Below, piece after piece: positions 54,801-63,986 of a stretch of DNA of 64,000 bases (position 1 is its first letter; each line of letters opens with the position of its first letter). The notes below the pieces were generated by a model, which saw nothing but the letters and a program-made list of their open reading frames with translations, was not told where the DNA came from and made no database searches. The translations under genes and the position numbers were made by a program. Source of the DNA: WTGJ01 sp965237765 (GTDB lineage Bacteria; Chloroflexota; Anaerolineae; Aggregatilineales; Phototrophicaceae); the NCBI GenBank assembly GCA_965237765.1, contig OZ250157.1:1426001-1490000 (forward strand), read 5' to 3'.

Positions 54801-54829
54801 TTGACAGCGAATTGGGGCGCTGCTAAGGT
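54801..54829 (+). promoter_or_regulatory. probable promoter of the str-S10 operon
   Basis: TTGACA (54801-54806), a 17-base spacer, then TGC-TAAGGT (-10 at 54824-54829 with an extended TGn element). It leaves a leader of about 210 bases before rpsL, containing small inverted repeats that might carry autoregulatory structure. The 54759-55045 gap otherwise holds no gene. Confidence 0.55.
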
Positions 54830-55045
54830 ACTCGGCCGCTGTGGCCGCTATCCTGACGTTCGTTTGATATGAGCGCCAGGCGCTAGCCGCCAAACCGCAG
54901 AGATATGGCGAAAGTGGAGCAACACGCTCCGGCTCGCTATTAGGGGGCAAGGAAAATCGGGCGTGGATATTGGGCGCCCGTTTCGTATGGTTGGAGCGCT
55001 GCGGTTGGCGCCATGGCGATTGGGGAATAGGGCGGGAGCGAGGCG

Positions 55046-55465
55046 ATGCCGACCATCAACCAACTGGTGCGCAAGGGGCGCAGCGCGCGCCGCAAGAAAT
55101 CCAAGGCGCCGGCGCTGCAATTCACCTGGAACGCCTATCGGCGCACCCGCACGCGTCGCCGTAAGGGCGCGCCACAAAAGCGTGGCGTTTGTATGCAAGT
55201 CAAAACCATGACGCCCAAGAAACCCAATTCCGCCTTGCGCAAGGTGGCGCGCGTCCGCCTCACCAACCAGATTGAGGTGACGGCCTATATCCCCGGTGAG
55301 GGACACCGCTTGCAAGAACACAATGTCGTGCTCGTGCGCGGCGGCCGCGTGAAGGATCTGCCCGGTGTGCGCTATCACATCGTGCGCGGGACTCTGGATG
55401 CCGATGGCGTCGAGAACCGCGAAAAGGCGCGCAGCAAATACGGCACTAAGCGGCCGCGCCGCTAG
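55046..55465 (+). CDS. rpsL: 30S ribosomal protein S12
   Basis: 139 residues; family members are usually 123-130. MPTINQLVRKG and TPKKPNSALRKVARVRLTN, GEGHRLQEHNVVLVRGGRVKDLPGVRYH are diagnostic. An insertion of about 14 residues (FTWNAYRRTRTRRRK) follows KSKAPALQ and precedes APQKRGVC, more basic and aromatic than the usual short loop. It sits at the decoding centre, where streptomycin acts. First gene of the operon; spacing 23 bases to rpsG. Confidence 0.98.
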   Translation: MPTINQLVRKGRSARRKKSKAPALQFTWNAYRRTRTRRRKGAPQKRGVCMQVKTMTPKKPNSALRKVARVRLTNQIEVTAYIPGEGHRLQEHNVVLVRGGRVKDLPGVRYHIVRGTLDADGVENREKARSKYGTKRPRR

Positions 55466-55488
55466 CTACCGCACGGAAGGAGCGATCG

Positions 55489-55956
55489 ATGCCCAGACGA
55501 AACCGCCCACCGCACCGCGTTATCGCGCCTGATGTGCGCTACAACAATATCCATGTGGAGATGTTCATCAACCGCATGATGTTTGGCGGTAAGAAGAGCA
55601 CCGCTCGCCAGATCATGTATCAGGCCTTCACCCTCATCGAAGAGCGCCTCAAGCGCGACCCGGCCGAGGTCTTCGAAGTTGCCTTGCGCAACGTCACGCC
55701 CATCGTGGAAGTCAAGGCGCGCCGCGTCGGCGGCTCAACCTACCAGGTGCCGGTGGAAATCACACCGTACCGCGCTCGCTCGTTGGCGATTCGCTGGTTG
55801 CTGACCTTCGCGCGCGGCCGCGGCGGCCGCGGCATGGTGCAGAAACTCTCCGCGGAAATCATCGACGCCTTCCATGGCCAGGGCAATACGGTCAAACGCA
55901 AAGACGATACGCACCGCATGGCCGAGGCCAATAAGGCCTACGCCCACTTTCGGTAA
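55489..55956 (+). CDS. rpsG: 30S ribosomal protein S7
   Basis: 155 residues, normal length. Primary 16S rRNA binder that nucleates the 30S head; MPRRNRP start, FINRMMFGGKKSTARQIMY and VEVKARRVGGSTYQVPVE are the family blocks. AAGGAGCG upstream gives the ribosome site. Followed by fusA after 31 bases. Confidence 0.98.
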   Translation: MPRRNRPPHRVIAPDVRYNNIHVEMFINRMMFGGKKSTARQIMYQAFTLIEERLKRDPAEVFEVALRNVTPIVEVKARRVGGSTYQVPVEITPYRARSLAIRWLLTFARGRGGRGMVQKLSAEIIDAFHGQGNTVKRKDDTHRMAEANKAYAHFR

Positions 55957-55987
55957 GCAATGCAGGGCCCACAATAGACGGAAAAAC

Positions 55988-58108
55988 ATGAGCGGCAAGA
56001 ACGGCAAGACCAACGCGAACTTTGACCTGCAGCGTGTGCGCAACATCGGCATCATCGCGCATATCGACGCGGGCAAGACCACCACGACCGAACGCGTGCT
56101 CTATTACACGGGTATGGTGCACCGCATCGGCGAGGTGCACGAAGGCGCCGCAACTACCGATTACATGGCCCAGGAGCGTGAGCGCGGCATCACCATCACC
56201 TCCGCCGCCGTCAGCGCCAGCTGGCTCGGCCACCAGGTCAACATCATCGATACGCCCGGGCATGTGGATTTCACGGCCGAGGTGCAGCGCAGCCTGCGCG
56301 TCCTGGATGGCGGCGTCGTCGTGTTTGATGGCGTGGCCGGTGTCGAGCCGCAATCGGAGACCGTCTGGCGGCAGGCGAACGAATACCAAGTGCCGCGCAT
56401 TTGTTTCGTCAACAAGATGGACCGTACCGGCGCCGATTTCATGCGCTGCGTGCAGATGATCGGCGATCGCCTAGCCGCTCATCCCGTCCCCATCCAGATA
56501 CCTTATGGCGATGGCGAGAATTTCGGCGGCATCATTGACCTCTTCGCCATGGAGCTGGTTACTTACGGCGACGATATGGGGACGGATATCCGGCGCCACG
56601 CCATCCCCGAAAGCCATCGGGAAATGGCCGAGACCATGCGCGGCGAGATGATCGAGCGCATCGTGGAAAACGATGACTTCCTGATGGAGAAATACCTGAT
56701 GGAAGAGTCGTTCAGCGACGAAGAATTGCTGGCCGGCCTGCGCGCGGCGACGATCGCCGGCCGCCTGCAACCGGTGCTTTGTGGCTCCGCGCTCAAGAAT
56801 AAAGGCGTGCAGCTGCTGCTGGATAAGGTGGTGGAGCTGCTGCCATCGCCATTGGATATCCCGCCCGTGGTCGGCACGAACGTGCATACGAAAAAGAGCG
56901 AAGAGCGCCCGGCAGATGACGCGGCGCCGCTTTCCGCCCTGATCTTCAAGATCCTGACGGACCCTTATGTTGGACGGTTGGCATTCGTGCGCGTCTATTC
57001 GGGCGTCTTGCGCAGCGGCTCGATGTTGATGAACACGACGAAGGGCAAGCGCGAACGCATCGGCCGCATTGTGCGCATGTTCGCCGACCGCCGCGAGGAT
57101 GTGCAAACGGTGCACGCCGGCGATATCGCCGCCATTTTGGGCCTCAAGGGCAGTTTCACCGGCGATACGCTGGCCGAACCGAGCGCGCCGCTCCTGCTCG
57201 AGAACATCAGCTTCCCCAAGCCGGTCATCGAGATCGCCATCGAGCCCAATAGCAAGGCCGATGAAGATAAGATGGGGGTCGCGCTCCAGCGACTGGCGGA
57301 AGAAGACCCTACCTTCCTTGTGGAGAGTGACTCGTCGCTGGGGCAGACCATCCTCAGGGGCATGGGTGAGCTGCACCTGGAAGTGCTGGTCGATCGCTTG
57401 CTGCGCGAATTCGGCGTGCAGGCCAACGTGGGCCGGCCGCGCGTCGCCTATCGCGAGACGATCACGCGCAACAGCCGCGTGGATACCACCTTCAAGCGGC
57501 AGACGGGCGGCGCTGGTCAGTACGCGCGTGTCATCATCGAATTCGAGCCACTGAGCGAAGCCGACCGCGCCGAATTGCCCGCTGGCGAGGATTTCCTCTT
57601 CGTGGATGCGACGCGGGGTGGTTCTGTGCCGCGCGAATATATCCGCCCGGTCGCCAGGGGCATCCGCGAAGCCCTACAGGGCGGCATCCTCGCGGGTTTC
57701 AGTGTGGTGGGCGTGAAGGCGACGCTGGTGGATGGCGCGTACCACGAGGTGGATAGTAGCGAGATCGCTTTCAAGATCGCCGGTTCGATGTGCGCCAAAG
57801 AGGGCGTACAGAAGGCGGCGCCGGCTTTGCTGGAACCGACGATGAAGGTGGAGGTCGTCGCTCCGGATGCCTATACAGGCGCGCTCGTCGGCGATATCTC
57901 CGCGCGGCGCGGCACCGTGAATGGCATGGAAACGCGCAATCGGCAGATCACCAGCATCCGCGCCAACATCCCGCTGGGCGAGATGTTCGGCTACGCGACG
58001 ACCCTGCGCAGCTTGACGCAAGGGCGTGGCAACTTCACGATGGAATTTGACCGTTATCACCCCGCGCCGCAATCAGTGGCGGAGGGTGTCCTCGCCCGCG
58101 GCAGCTAG
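55988..58108 (+). CDS. fusA: elongation factor G
   Basis: 706 residues from ATG 55988; the frame is open upstream into rpsG but the N-terminus then matches the family (FDLQRVRNIGIIAHIDAGKT). GTPase that drives ribosomal translocation. G motifs: AHIDAGKTTTTERVL, DTPGHVDFT, NKMDRTGAD. Domains II-V are complete, including domain IV (RQTGGAGQYARVIIEFEP) that enters the A site. Weak Shine-Dalgarno (GACGGAAA). Confidence 0.98.
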   Translation: MSGKNGKTNANFDLQRVRNIGIIAHIDAGKTTTTERVLYYTGMVHRIGEVHEGAATTDYMAQERERGITITSAAVSASWLGHQVNIIDTPGHVDFTAEVQRSLRVLDGGVVVFDGVAGVEPQSETVWRQANEYQVPRICFVNKMDRTGADFMRCVQMIGDRLAAHPVPIQIPYGDGENFGGIIDLFAMELVTYGDDMGTDIRRHAIPESHREMAETMRGEMIERIVENDDFLMEKYLMEESFSDEELLAGLRAATIAGRLQPVLCGSALKNKGVQLLLDKVVELLPSPLDIPPVVGTNVHTKKSEERPADDAAPLSALIFKILTDPYVGRLAFVRVYSGVLRSGSMLMNTTKGKRERIGRIVRMFADRREDVQTVHAGDIAAILGLKGSFTGDTLAEPSAPLLLENISFPKPVIEIAIEPNSKADEDKMGVALQRLAEEDPTFLVESDSSLGQTILRGMGELHLEVLVDRLLREFGVQANVGRPRVAYRETITRNSRVDTTFKRQTGGAGQYARVIIEFEPLSEADRAELPAGEDFLFVDATRGGSVPREYIRPVARGIREALQGGILAGFSVVGVKATLVDGAYHEVDSSEIAFKIAGSMCAKEGVQKAAPALLEPTMKVEVVAPDAYTGALVGDISARRGTVNGMETRNRQITSIRANIPLGEMFGYATTLRSLTQGRGNFTMEFDRYHPAPQSVAEGVLARGS

Positions 58109-58167
58109 TCGGCTGGCGTTGGGCAAAACCGACCGAGAGCATAAGAAAGAGCAAGAGGGAATAGGCA

Positions 58168-59367
58168 ATGGGCAAGGCGAAATTTGACCGCAGCAAGCCA
58201 CATGTGAATATCGGCACCATCGGCCACGTCGACCACGGCAAAACGACGCTCACCGCCTCCATCACGAAGGTGCTGGGCTTCTCTGGCCAGGCCAAACGGA
58301 TGGATTATGAGGAGATCGACAACGCGCCTGAAGAAAAAGCGCGCGGCATCACCATCAACATTCGCCACGTGGAATACGAGACCAACAACCGCCACTACGC
58401 GCATGTGGATTGCCCCGGCCACCGCGATTACATCAAGAATATGATCACCGGCGCGGCGCAGATGGATGGCGCGATCCTCGTCGTCAGCGCGCCCGATGGC
58501 CCCATGCCGCAAACGCGCGAACACGTCCTCCTCGCCCGTCAGGTCGAAGTTCCCGCCATGGTCGTCTACCTCAATAAGACCGACCAGATGGACGACCCCG
58601 AGCTGCTCGAGCTGGTGGAATTGGAGCTGCAGGAGCTGCTGGAAAGCTACGGCTTCGATGCGGATACGCCCATCGTGCGCGGCTCGGCCCTGCAAGCGGC
58701 TGAGAGCGAAAGCGATGACCCCAACGCGCCGGAATATGCATCCATCCGCGCGCTGATGGATGCGGTGGATGCATGGATCCCGACACCGGCACGCGAGATT
58801 GAGCTGCCGTTCATGATGGCTATCGAAGACGTCTTCACCATCAAAGGTCGTGGCACGGTCGTCACCGGGCGCGTCGAGCGCGGTCAGCTGCGAAAAGGCG
58901 AGACGGTGGATATCGTCGGCCTGCGCGATGACATCCGCCAGACCGTCGTCACCGGCATCGAGATGTTCCATAAGGAGCTGGATTCGGCGGATGCGGGCGA
59001 TAATGCCGGCATCCTGTTGCGCGGCATCGCTCGCGACGAAGTGGAGCGCGGCCAGGTGCTCGCCGAGCCCGGCAGCATCACACCCTACCGCGATTTCATG
59101 AGCGAAGTCTACGTACTGCGCAAGGACGAGGGCGGCCGTCACAAAGCCTTCTTCACCGGCTATCGGCCGCAATTCTACATCCGCACCATGGACGTCACGG
59201 GGACGATCACCCTGCCGGGTGGTGTGGAGATGGTCATGCCGGGCGACAACGTGAATCTGCAGGTGCAGCTGATCACGTCGGTGGCGCTGGAGCGCGGCTC
59301 CAAGTTCGCCATCCGTGAAGGCGGCCTGACCGTCGGCGCGGGCATCATCACAAAAGTGAAGAGCTAG
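58168..59367 (+). CDS. tuf: elongation factor Tu
   Basis: 399 residues. GTPase that delivers aminoacyl-tRNA. G motifs: GHVDHGKT, EKARGITIN (switch I), DCPGHRDYIKNM (where most bacteria have GHADYIKNM), and NKTDQMDD (usual NKVD/NKCD). SALQAAESE and GHVVTGRVE-like (GRGTVVTGRVERG) blocks and the C-terminal TVGAGIITKV are present. Intact; the Arg substitution may be a lineage trait. Confidence 0.97.
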   Translation: MGKAKFDRSKPHVNIGTIGHVDHGKTTLTASITKVLGFSGQAKRMDYEEIDNAPEEKARGITINIRHVEYETNNRHYAHVDCPGHRDYIKNMITGAAQMDGAILVVSAPDGPMPQTREHVLLARQVEVPAMVVYLNKTDQMDDPELLELVELELQELLESYGFDADTPIVRGSALQAAESESDDPNAPEYASIRALMDAVDAWIPTPAREIELPFMMAIEDVFTIKGRGTVVTGRVERGQLRKGETVDIVGLRDDIRQTVVTGIEMFHKELDSADAGDNAGILLRGIARDEVERGQVLAEPGSITPYRDFMSEVYVLRKDEGGRHKAFFTGYRPQFYIRTMDVTGTITLPGGVEMVMPGDNVNLQVQLITSVALERGSKFAIREGGLTVGAGIITKVKS

Positions 59368-59399
59368 GCGCCGCGAAACGCTAAAAGGGAAGGTGAAGG

Positions 59400-59711
59400 A
59401 TGGCCGTGAAGCATACGATCCGCATACGCCTGAAGGCTTACGATCATCGGGTGCTGGATTATTCGGCGCATCGCATCGTGGAGACGGCGGAACGCGCCGG
59501 CGCGAAGGTCGTCGGCCCGGTGCCGCTGCCCACACGACGCGAGCGATTCACCGTCCGCCGCTCGCCCTTTATCGACAAAGATTCACAAGAGCATTTTGAG
59601 ATCCGCACACATAAGCGCCTCATCGATGTGCTGGACCCAGATAGCAAGGTCATCGATACGCTGATGCGCGTGAATATGCCGGCCGGGGTGGATATCGAAA
59701 TCCGCCTCTGA
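59400..59711 (+). CDS. rpsJ: 30S ribosomal protein S10
   Basis: 103 residues, normal length. KAYDHRVLDYSAHRIVETAERAGAKVVGPVPLPTRRE and RTHKRLIDVLDP blocks are diagnostic. First gene of the S10 cluster proper, but directly continuous with tuf. AAGGTGAAGG before the ATG. Confidence 0.98.
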   Translation: MAVKHTIRIRLKAYDHRVLDYSAHRIVETAERAGAKVVGPVPLPTRRERFTVRRSPFIDKDSQEHFEIRTHKRLIDVLDPDSKVIDTLMRVNMPAGVDIEIRL

Positions 59712-59733
59712 GCAACCAGGGAGTTCATTCGGC

Positions 59734-60378
59734 ATGAAAAGCATCATCGGCCGCAAGGTCGGCATGACTCAACTATTCGACGAGCGCGGCAACGTGACGC
59801 CCGTCACCGTCATCCAGGCGGGCCCTTGCTTCGTAACGCAGGTCCGCCAGCGGGAGCGCGATGGCTATAGCGCCGTGCAGCTGGGCTACGAAGCGATCGG
59901 CTCCGGCCGCCTCAGCGGCGGCCAGCTCGGTCACCTGCGCCGCAACAATCTGCCCGCGCTTCGTTATTTGCGGGAATTTCGCCTGCACCAGGACGAAGAG
60001 GCGGAGGTGAAAGAAGGGCAAGAGGTCACGGTGGAGGATTTCACCGAAGGCGAGCGCGTGGATGTCGTCGGCGTGAGCAAAGGGCGCGGATTTGCGGGGA
60101 CGATCAAGCGGCACGGCTTCTCGCGCGGGCCGAAGACGCACGGCCAATCGGACCGCATGCGCTCGCCCGGCAGCATCGGCATGTGCGCGACGCCGGGGCG
60201 CACCCTGCGCGGCATGCGCATGAGTGGGCGCATGGGCAATCAGCGCACCACCACGCAGAACCTGGAAGTGATGCGCGTGGATGCGGAGCGCAACCTGCTC
60301 GCCATCAAGGGCAGCGTGCCCGGCGCGCGGAATGGCATCCTGCTCTTGCGTGTGGCGCGAAAGGGGCAGGGCAGCTGA
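59734..60378 (+). CDS. rplC: 50S ribosomal protein L3
   Basis: 214 residues. IIGRKVGMTQLFDERGNVTPVTVIQAGP start and the GTIKRHGFSRGPKTHGQSDRMRSPGSIG loop that reaches the peptidyl-transferase region are conserved. Its stop overlaps the rplD start by one base. Confidence 0.98.
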   Translation: MKSIIGRKVGMTQLFDERGNVTPVTVIQAGPCFVTQVRQRERDGYSAVQLGYEAIGSGRLSGGQLGHLRRNNLPALRYLREFRLHQDEEAEVKEGQEVTVEDFTEGERVDVVGVSKGRGFAGTIKRHGFSRGPKTHGQSDRMRSPGSIGMCATPGRTLRGMRMSGRMGNQRTTTQNLEVMRVDAERNLLAIKGSVPGARNGILLLRVARKGQGS

Positions 60379-61007
60379 TGGGCGAGACGCGACTGCCGCT
60401 GCACAATATGCGCGGCGAAGAGATCGGCATGCAAGAATTGCCAGTGGCGATCTTCGGCGTGAGGATTAATGTCGGCCTGATGCACCAGGCCTATTTGCGA
60501 CAACTGGCCGGCGCGCGGCGCGGCACGCATTCGACGAAGACGCGCAGCGAAGTCCGCGCGACAGGGGCGAAAGCCTGGCGCCAAAAAGGCACGGGCCGTG
60601 CTCGCCATGGCGCCCGTAGCGCGCCCATCTTCGTCGGCGGTGGCGTCGCTTTTGGCCCAAAGCCGCGCAGTTACCGCCAGGCTATGCCGCGCAAGATGCG
60701 CCGCGTCGCCATCCGCAGCGCCCTCAGCGCCATCACGCGCGATGAGCAGTTGCTGCTCGTGGATGAATTCGCGGTTACCGATGGCAAGACGAGCACGATG
60801 GCTGCGGCGTTGCGTGCCCTGGTCGGCGAGCAGAGCGCGTTGGTCGTGTTGCCGGCGGCGGATGAGCACGTCGCGCGTGGCTTGCGCAATTTGCCGCGCG
60901 CGCGTTATTTGCGGGCCGAATACCTGAACATTCGCGATTTGTTGCGCTACGAGCGCGTGATCCTGCCCGTGGCGGCGCTGGAAACCATCCAGCGCATCTG
61001 GGGCTAG
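60378..61007 (+). CDS. rplD: 50S ribosomal protein L4
   Basis: 209 residues from ATG 60378, which shares the A of the rplC TGA. GTHSTKTRSEVRATGAKAWRQKGTGRARHGARSAPIFVGGG is the exit-tunnel loop, and FGPKPRSYRQAMPRKMRR follows. The frame is open further upstream, but that is rplC sequence. L4 in some bacteria autoregulates the operon; nothing here shows that. Confidence 0.97.
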   Translation: MGETRLPLHNMRGEEIGMQELPVAIFGVRINVGLMHQAYLRQLAGARRGTHSTKTRSEVRATGAKAWRQKGTGRARHGARSAPIFVGGGVAFGPKPRSYRQAMPRKMRRVAIRSALSAITRDEQLLLVDEFAVTDGKTSTMAAALRALVGEQSALVVLPAADEHVARGLRNLPRARYLRAEYLNIRDLLRYERVILPVAALETIQRIWG

Positions 61008-61024
61008 GGCGAAGGGGGCCGGCG

Positions 61025-61321
61025 ATGGCCGAAGTGCATATCTACGAGGTGATCCGCCGTCCCATCGTTACCGAGAAATCGAGCATGCTCTCGGATACGG
61101 AGCGGCAATACGTCTTCGAAGTGAATGTGCGCGCGAACAAGATCCAGATTCGCGAGGCGGTCGAGGTCATTTTCGATAAGGACGTGCGGAATGTGCGGAC
61201 GATGGTCGTCCCGGCGAAGCGGGGCCGGCGCGGGAAGCGTTGGTACCGGCGCAAGAGTGCATGGAAGAAAGCGATCGTGACCCTGGCCGAGGGCCAGGAG
61301 ATCGATTTATTCAACCTGTAG
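61025..61321 (+). CDS. rplW: 50S ribosomal protein L23
   Basis: 98 residues, normal length. VIRRPIVTEKSSMLSD start and VFEVNVRANKIQIREAVEVIF block; lies at the tunnel exit and binds trigger factor and SRP. Co-directional, 17 bases after rplD. Confidence 0.97.
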   Translation: MAEVHIYEVIRRPIVTEKSSMLSDTERQYVFEVNVRANKIQIREAVEVIFDKDVRNVRTMVVPAKRGRRGKRWYRRKSAWKKAIVTLAEGQEIDLFNL

Positions 61322-61343
61322 GGGCGCGAGAGCGAGAGCGACG

Positions 61344-62177
61344 ATGGCTGTAAAGAGTTATAAACCCACATCGGCGGGGCGCCGCAATATGACGGGGCAT
61401 TCCTTCGCCGAAATTACGCGGAAGAAGCCGCATAAGCCGTTGACGCGCGCGCTGCGCAAGAATGCCGGGCGCAATAATAGCGGGCGCATCACCGTCCGCC
61501 ACCGCGGCGGCGGCCATAAGCGGCGCTACCGTATACTGGATTTCCGGCGCGGTAAGAGCGATTGCCGCGCCACCGTGCTCAGTATCGAATATGACCCGAA
61601 CCGTTCGGCGCACATCGCCTTGTTGGAATATGAAGATGGCGAGAAGCGCTACATATTGGCACCGCAGGGTCTTTCGGTGGGCGATACGGTCGGCAATGGC
61701 AAGATGGCCCTGCTGCGCCCGGGTAACGCCTTGCGGCTGAGCGATATCCCACTCGGCACACAGGTGCACAACATCGAACTCGAGCCGGGCCGCGGTGGGC
61801 AGATGGCCCGTTCGGCGGGCTCCTGGGCGCAATTGCTCGCGCGGGAAGGCGGCCGCGCCACGTTGCGCCTGCCCAGCGGCGAGATGCGTTATGTATCCGC
61901 GCGCTGCGTGGCGACGATTGGCCAGGTCGGCAATCCGGACCATGGCAATATCAAATTGGGCAAAGCGGGGCGGAAACGATGGCTCGGGCGCCGGCCGACG
62001 GTGCGTGGCACGGCGCAGGACCCTGCCAGCCACCCGCATGGCGGCGGAGAGGGCCGTTCGGGCATTGGCCTTCCCGGGCCGAAGACGCCCTGGGGCAAGC
62101 CGGCGCTCGGCAAGCGCACCCGCCAGAACAAGCGCACCGACCGCTTCATCATCCGCCGTCGCGGGCGCCGTCGTTAA
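61344..62177 (+). CDS. rplB: 50S ribosomal protein L2
   Basis: 277 residues. NNSGRITVRHRGGGHKRRYR and the C-terminal PWGKPALGKRTRQNK and the loop HPHGGGEGR (with the conserved His near the peptidyl-transferase centre) are present. Normal length. Confidence 0.98.
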   Translation: MAVKSYKPTSAGRRNMTGHSFAEITRKKPHKPLTRALRKNAGRNNSGRITVRHRGGGHKRRYRILDFRRGKSDCRATVLSIEYDPNRSAHIALLEYEDGEKRYILAPQGLSVGDTVGNGKMALLRPGNALRLSDIPLGTQVHNIELEPGRGGQMARSAGSWAQLLAREGGRATLRLPSGEMRYVSARCVATIGQVGNPDHGNIKLGKAGRKRWLGRRPTVRGTAQDPASHPHGGGEGRSGIGLPGPKTPWGKPALGKRTRQNKRTDRFIIRRRGRRR

Positions 62178-62192
62178 GGGAGGGGTGAAAGC

Positions 62193-62471
62193 ATGTCGCG
62201 TTCATTGAAGAAGGGCTATTTCATCGAGCCGAAGCTGCTCAGCAAGATCGAGAAGCTGAATAACGCGAATAGCAAGATGGTCATCCGCACCTGGAGCCGG
62301 GCGAGCACGATCTTCCCGCAGATGGTAGGGCATACGATTGCCGTGCATGATGGCCGCCGCCATGTGCCGATTTACATCACCGAGAACATGGTCGGCCACA
62401 AGCTGGGCGAATTCGCCCCCACGCGACGCATGGGCGGCATCCATTACGAGGAGAAGAAGCGTCGCCGTTAG
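62193..62471 (+). CDS. rpsS: 30S ribosomal protein S19
   Basis: 92 residues. MSRSLKKGYFIEPKLLSKI start, IRTWSRASTIFPQMVGHTIAVHDGRRHVPIYITENMVGHKLGEFAPTR core in segments of the family. A strong GGGAGGGG ribosome site precedes the ATG. Confidence 0.98.
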   Translation: MSRSLKKGYFIEPKLLSKIEKLNNANSKMVIRTWSRASTIFPQMVGHTIAVHDGRRHVPIYITENMVGHKLGEFAPTRRMGGIHYEEKKRRR

Positions 62472-62497
62472 GGCGGGGCGCGCAGGGGTAGAAGACG

Positions 62498-62836
62498 ATG
62501 GAAGTGCAGGCGCATACAAAGCATTTACGGATTTCGCCGCGCAAGCTGCGCTTGGTCTGCGATCAGGTGCGTGGCCTCGATGCGGAGCACGCCCTCGTCG
62601 TGCTGGCGCATATGCCGCAAAAAGGGGCGGCGTTGATTACCAAGACGCTGCGAAGCGCCCTCGCCAGCGCGGAGAACAACTTTGACCTCAACCCCGGCGA
62701 TATGGTCGTTTCCGAAATTTACGCTGGCGATGCCCCGCGCCAGAAACGCTTCAAGGCCGGCGCGCGCGGCCGCTATAAACCGCGCGTGATCCGCTTTTCA
62801 CATCTCACCGTCATCCTCGCTCAACGGGAAGGCTAA
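62498..62836 (+). CDS. rplV: 50S ribosomal protein L22
   Basis: 112 residues. HTKHLRISPRKLRLVCDQVRG start and the tunnel loop near the C-terminus (FKAGARGRYKPRVIRFSHLTV). Usual length; the tunnel loop is where macrolide changes occur in other species. Confidence 0.97.
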   Translation: MEVQAHTKHLRISPRKLRLVCDQVRGLDAEHALVVLAHMPQKGAALITKTLRSALASAENNFDLNPGDMVVSEIYAGDAPRQKRFKAGARGRYKPRVIRFSHLTVILAQREG

Positions 62837-62842
62837 GGGCAT

Positions 62843-63526
62843 ATGGGACGCAAAGTACATCCGATCGGTTTTCGGCTCAAGATCACGCGGGATTGGGACG
62901 CGCGCTGGTTCGCCACCGGCCGCGAATACGCCGATCTGCTGCATGAAGACTTGGCCATCCGTCGCCTCATCGCGGCGGAATCAACGCGCGCCGGCGTTTC
63001 GCGCGTTGAGATCGAGCGCAAATCTCAGCAGGTCTTCATCAATATCCACACCGCGCGGCCGGGAATCATCATCGGACGCAAAGGCGAGAGCGTGAAGCGC
63101 TTGCGCGCCGCCCTCCAGCAACTCACCGGCAAGACGGTGCGTGTGGAAGTTACGGAAATCGAAAAACCGGATCTGGATGCGACGCTGGTGGCGCAGAATG
63201 TGGCGGGGCAACTGGAGCGGCGCATCGGCCATTCGCGGGCGATGAAACGTGTGAGCGCCCAGGTGATGCGTTCGGGCGGGCAAGGCGTGAAGATCATGGT
63301 CGCCGGCCGCCTCAGTGGTGCTGATATGAGCCGACGCGAATGGACGAGCGAAGGGCGCATCCCGCGGAGCACGCTGCGCGCTGATATCGATTACGGCACG
63401 GCGGAAGCGCGTACCACCTTCGGCTGTTTGGGCGTGAAGGTATGGATTTACCGCGGCGAGGTGCTGAGCGACAGCTTCGCCAATTATGGCGGCGGCGAAA
63501 AGCAAGACGTTTACGTGAGTCGCTAG
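62843..63526 (+). CDS. rpsC: 30S ribosomal protein S3
   Basis: 227 residues. MGRKVHPIGFRL start, KH domain with GIIIGRKGESVKRLR, and C-terminal VKVWIYRGEV. It forms part of the mRNA entry channel. Six bases after rplV. Confidence 0.98.
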   Translation: MGRKVHPIGFRLKITRDWDARWFATGREYADLLHEDLAIRRLIAAESTRAGVSRVEIERKSQQVFINIHTARPGIIIGRKGESVKRLRAALQQLTGKTVRVEVTEIEKPDLDATLVAQNVAGQLERRIGHSRAMKRVSAQVMRSGGQGVKIMVAGRLSGADMSRREWTSEGRIPRSTLRADIDYGTAEARTTFGCLGVKVWIYRGEVLSDSFANYGGGEKQDVYVSR

Positions 63527-63551
63527 GGCGGCGGGGCGAAGGAGCGGCGCG

Positions 63552-63986
63552 ATGTTGATGCCGAAGCGGTTGAAGTATTTGAAGCAGATGCGCGGGCGTC
63601 GGCGTGGTAAGGCCACGCGCGGCAACGTCGTGCAATTTGGCGATTACGGCATCCAGGCGTTGGAGCCAGCCTGGGTGTCTAGCCGACAGATCGAAGCGGT
63701 GCGCCAGGCGATGGTGCGTTATATTCGCCGCCGCGGCAAAGTGTGGATCCGCATCTTCCCGGATAAGCCGGTCACCAAGCGCGCGGCGGAAACGCGCATG
63801 GGCAAAGGCAAGGGCTCGGTCGAATATTGGGCGGCGGTTGTCAAGCCCGGGCGCGTGCTCTTTGAGATGAGCGGTGTCTCGGAAGAGATCGCCCGCGAAG
63901 CGTTGCGCCTCGGCATGCACAAGCTGCCCTGCAAGACGCGCTTCGTCAAACGCTTCGACCCCATCTCCGGCCGAGAGGTCAGCTGA
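63552..63986 (+). CDS. rplP: 50S ribosomal protein L16
   Basis: 144 residues. MLMPKRLKYLKQMRGRRRGKATRG start and RGKVWIRIFPDKPVTKRAAETRMGKGKGSVEYW core. Binds near the A-site tRNA elbow. The stop overlaps the start of rpmC. Confidence 0.98.
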   Translation: MLMPKRLKYLKQMRGRRRGKATRGNVVQFGDYGIQALEPAWVSSRQIEAVRQAMVRYIRRRGKVWIRIFPDKPVTKRAAETRMGKGKGSVEYWAAVVKPGRVLFEMSGVSEEIAREALRLGMHKLPCKTRFVKRFDPISGREVS

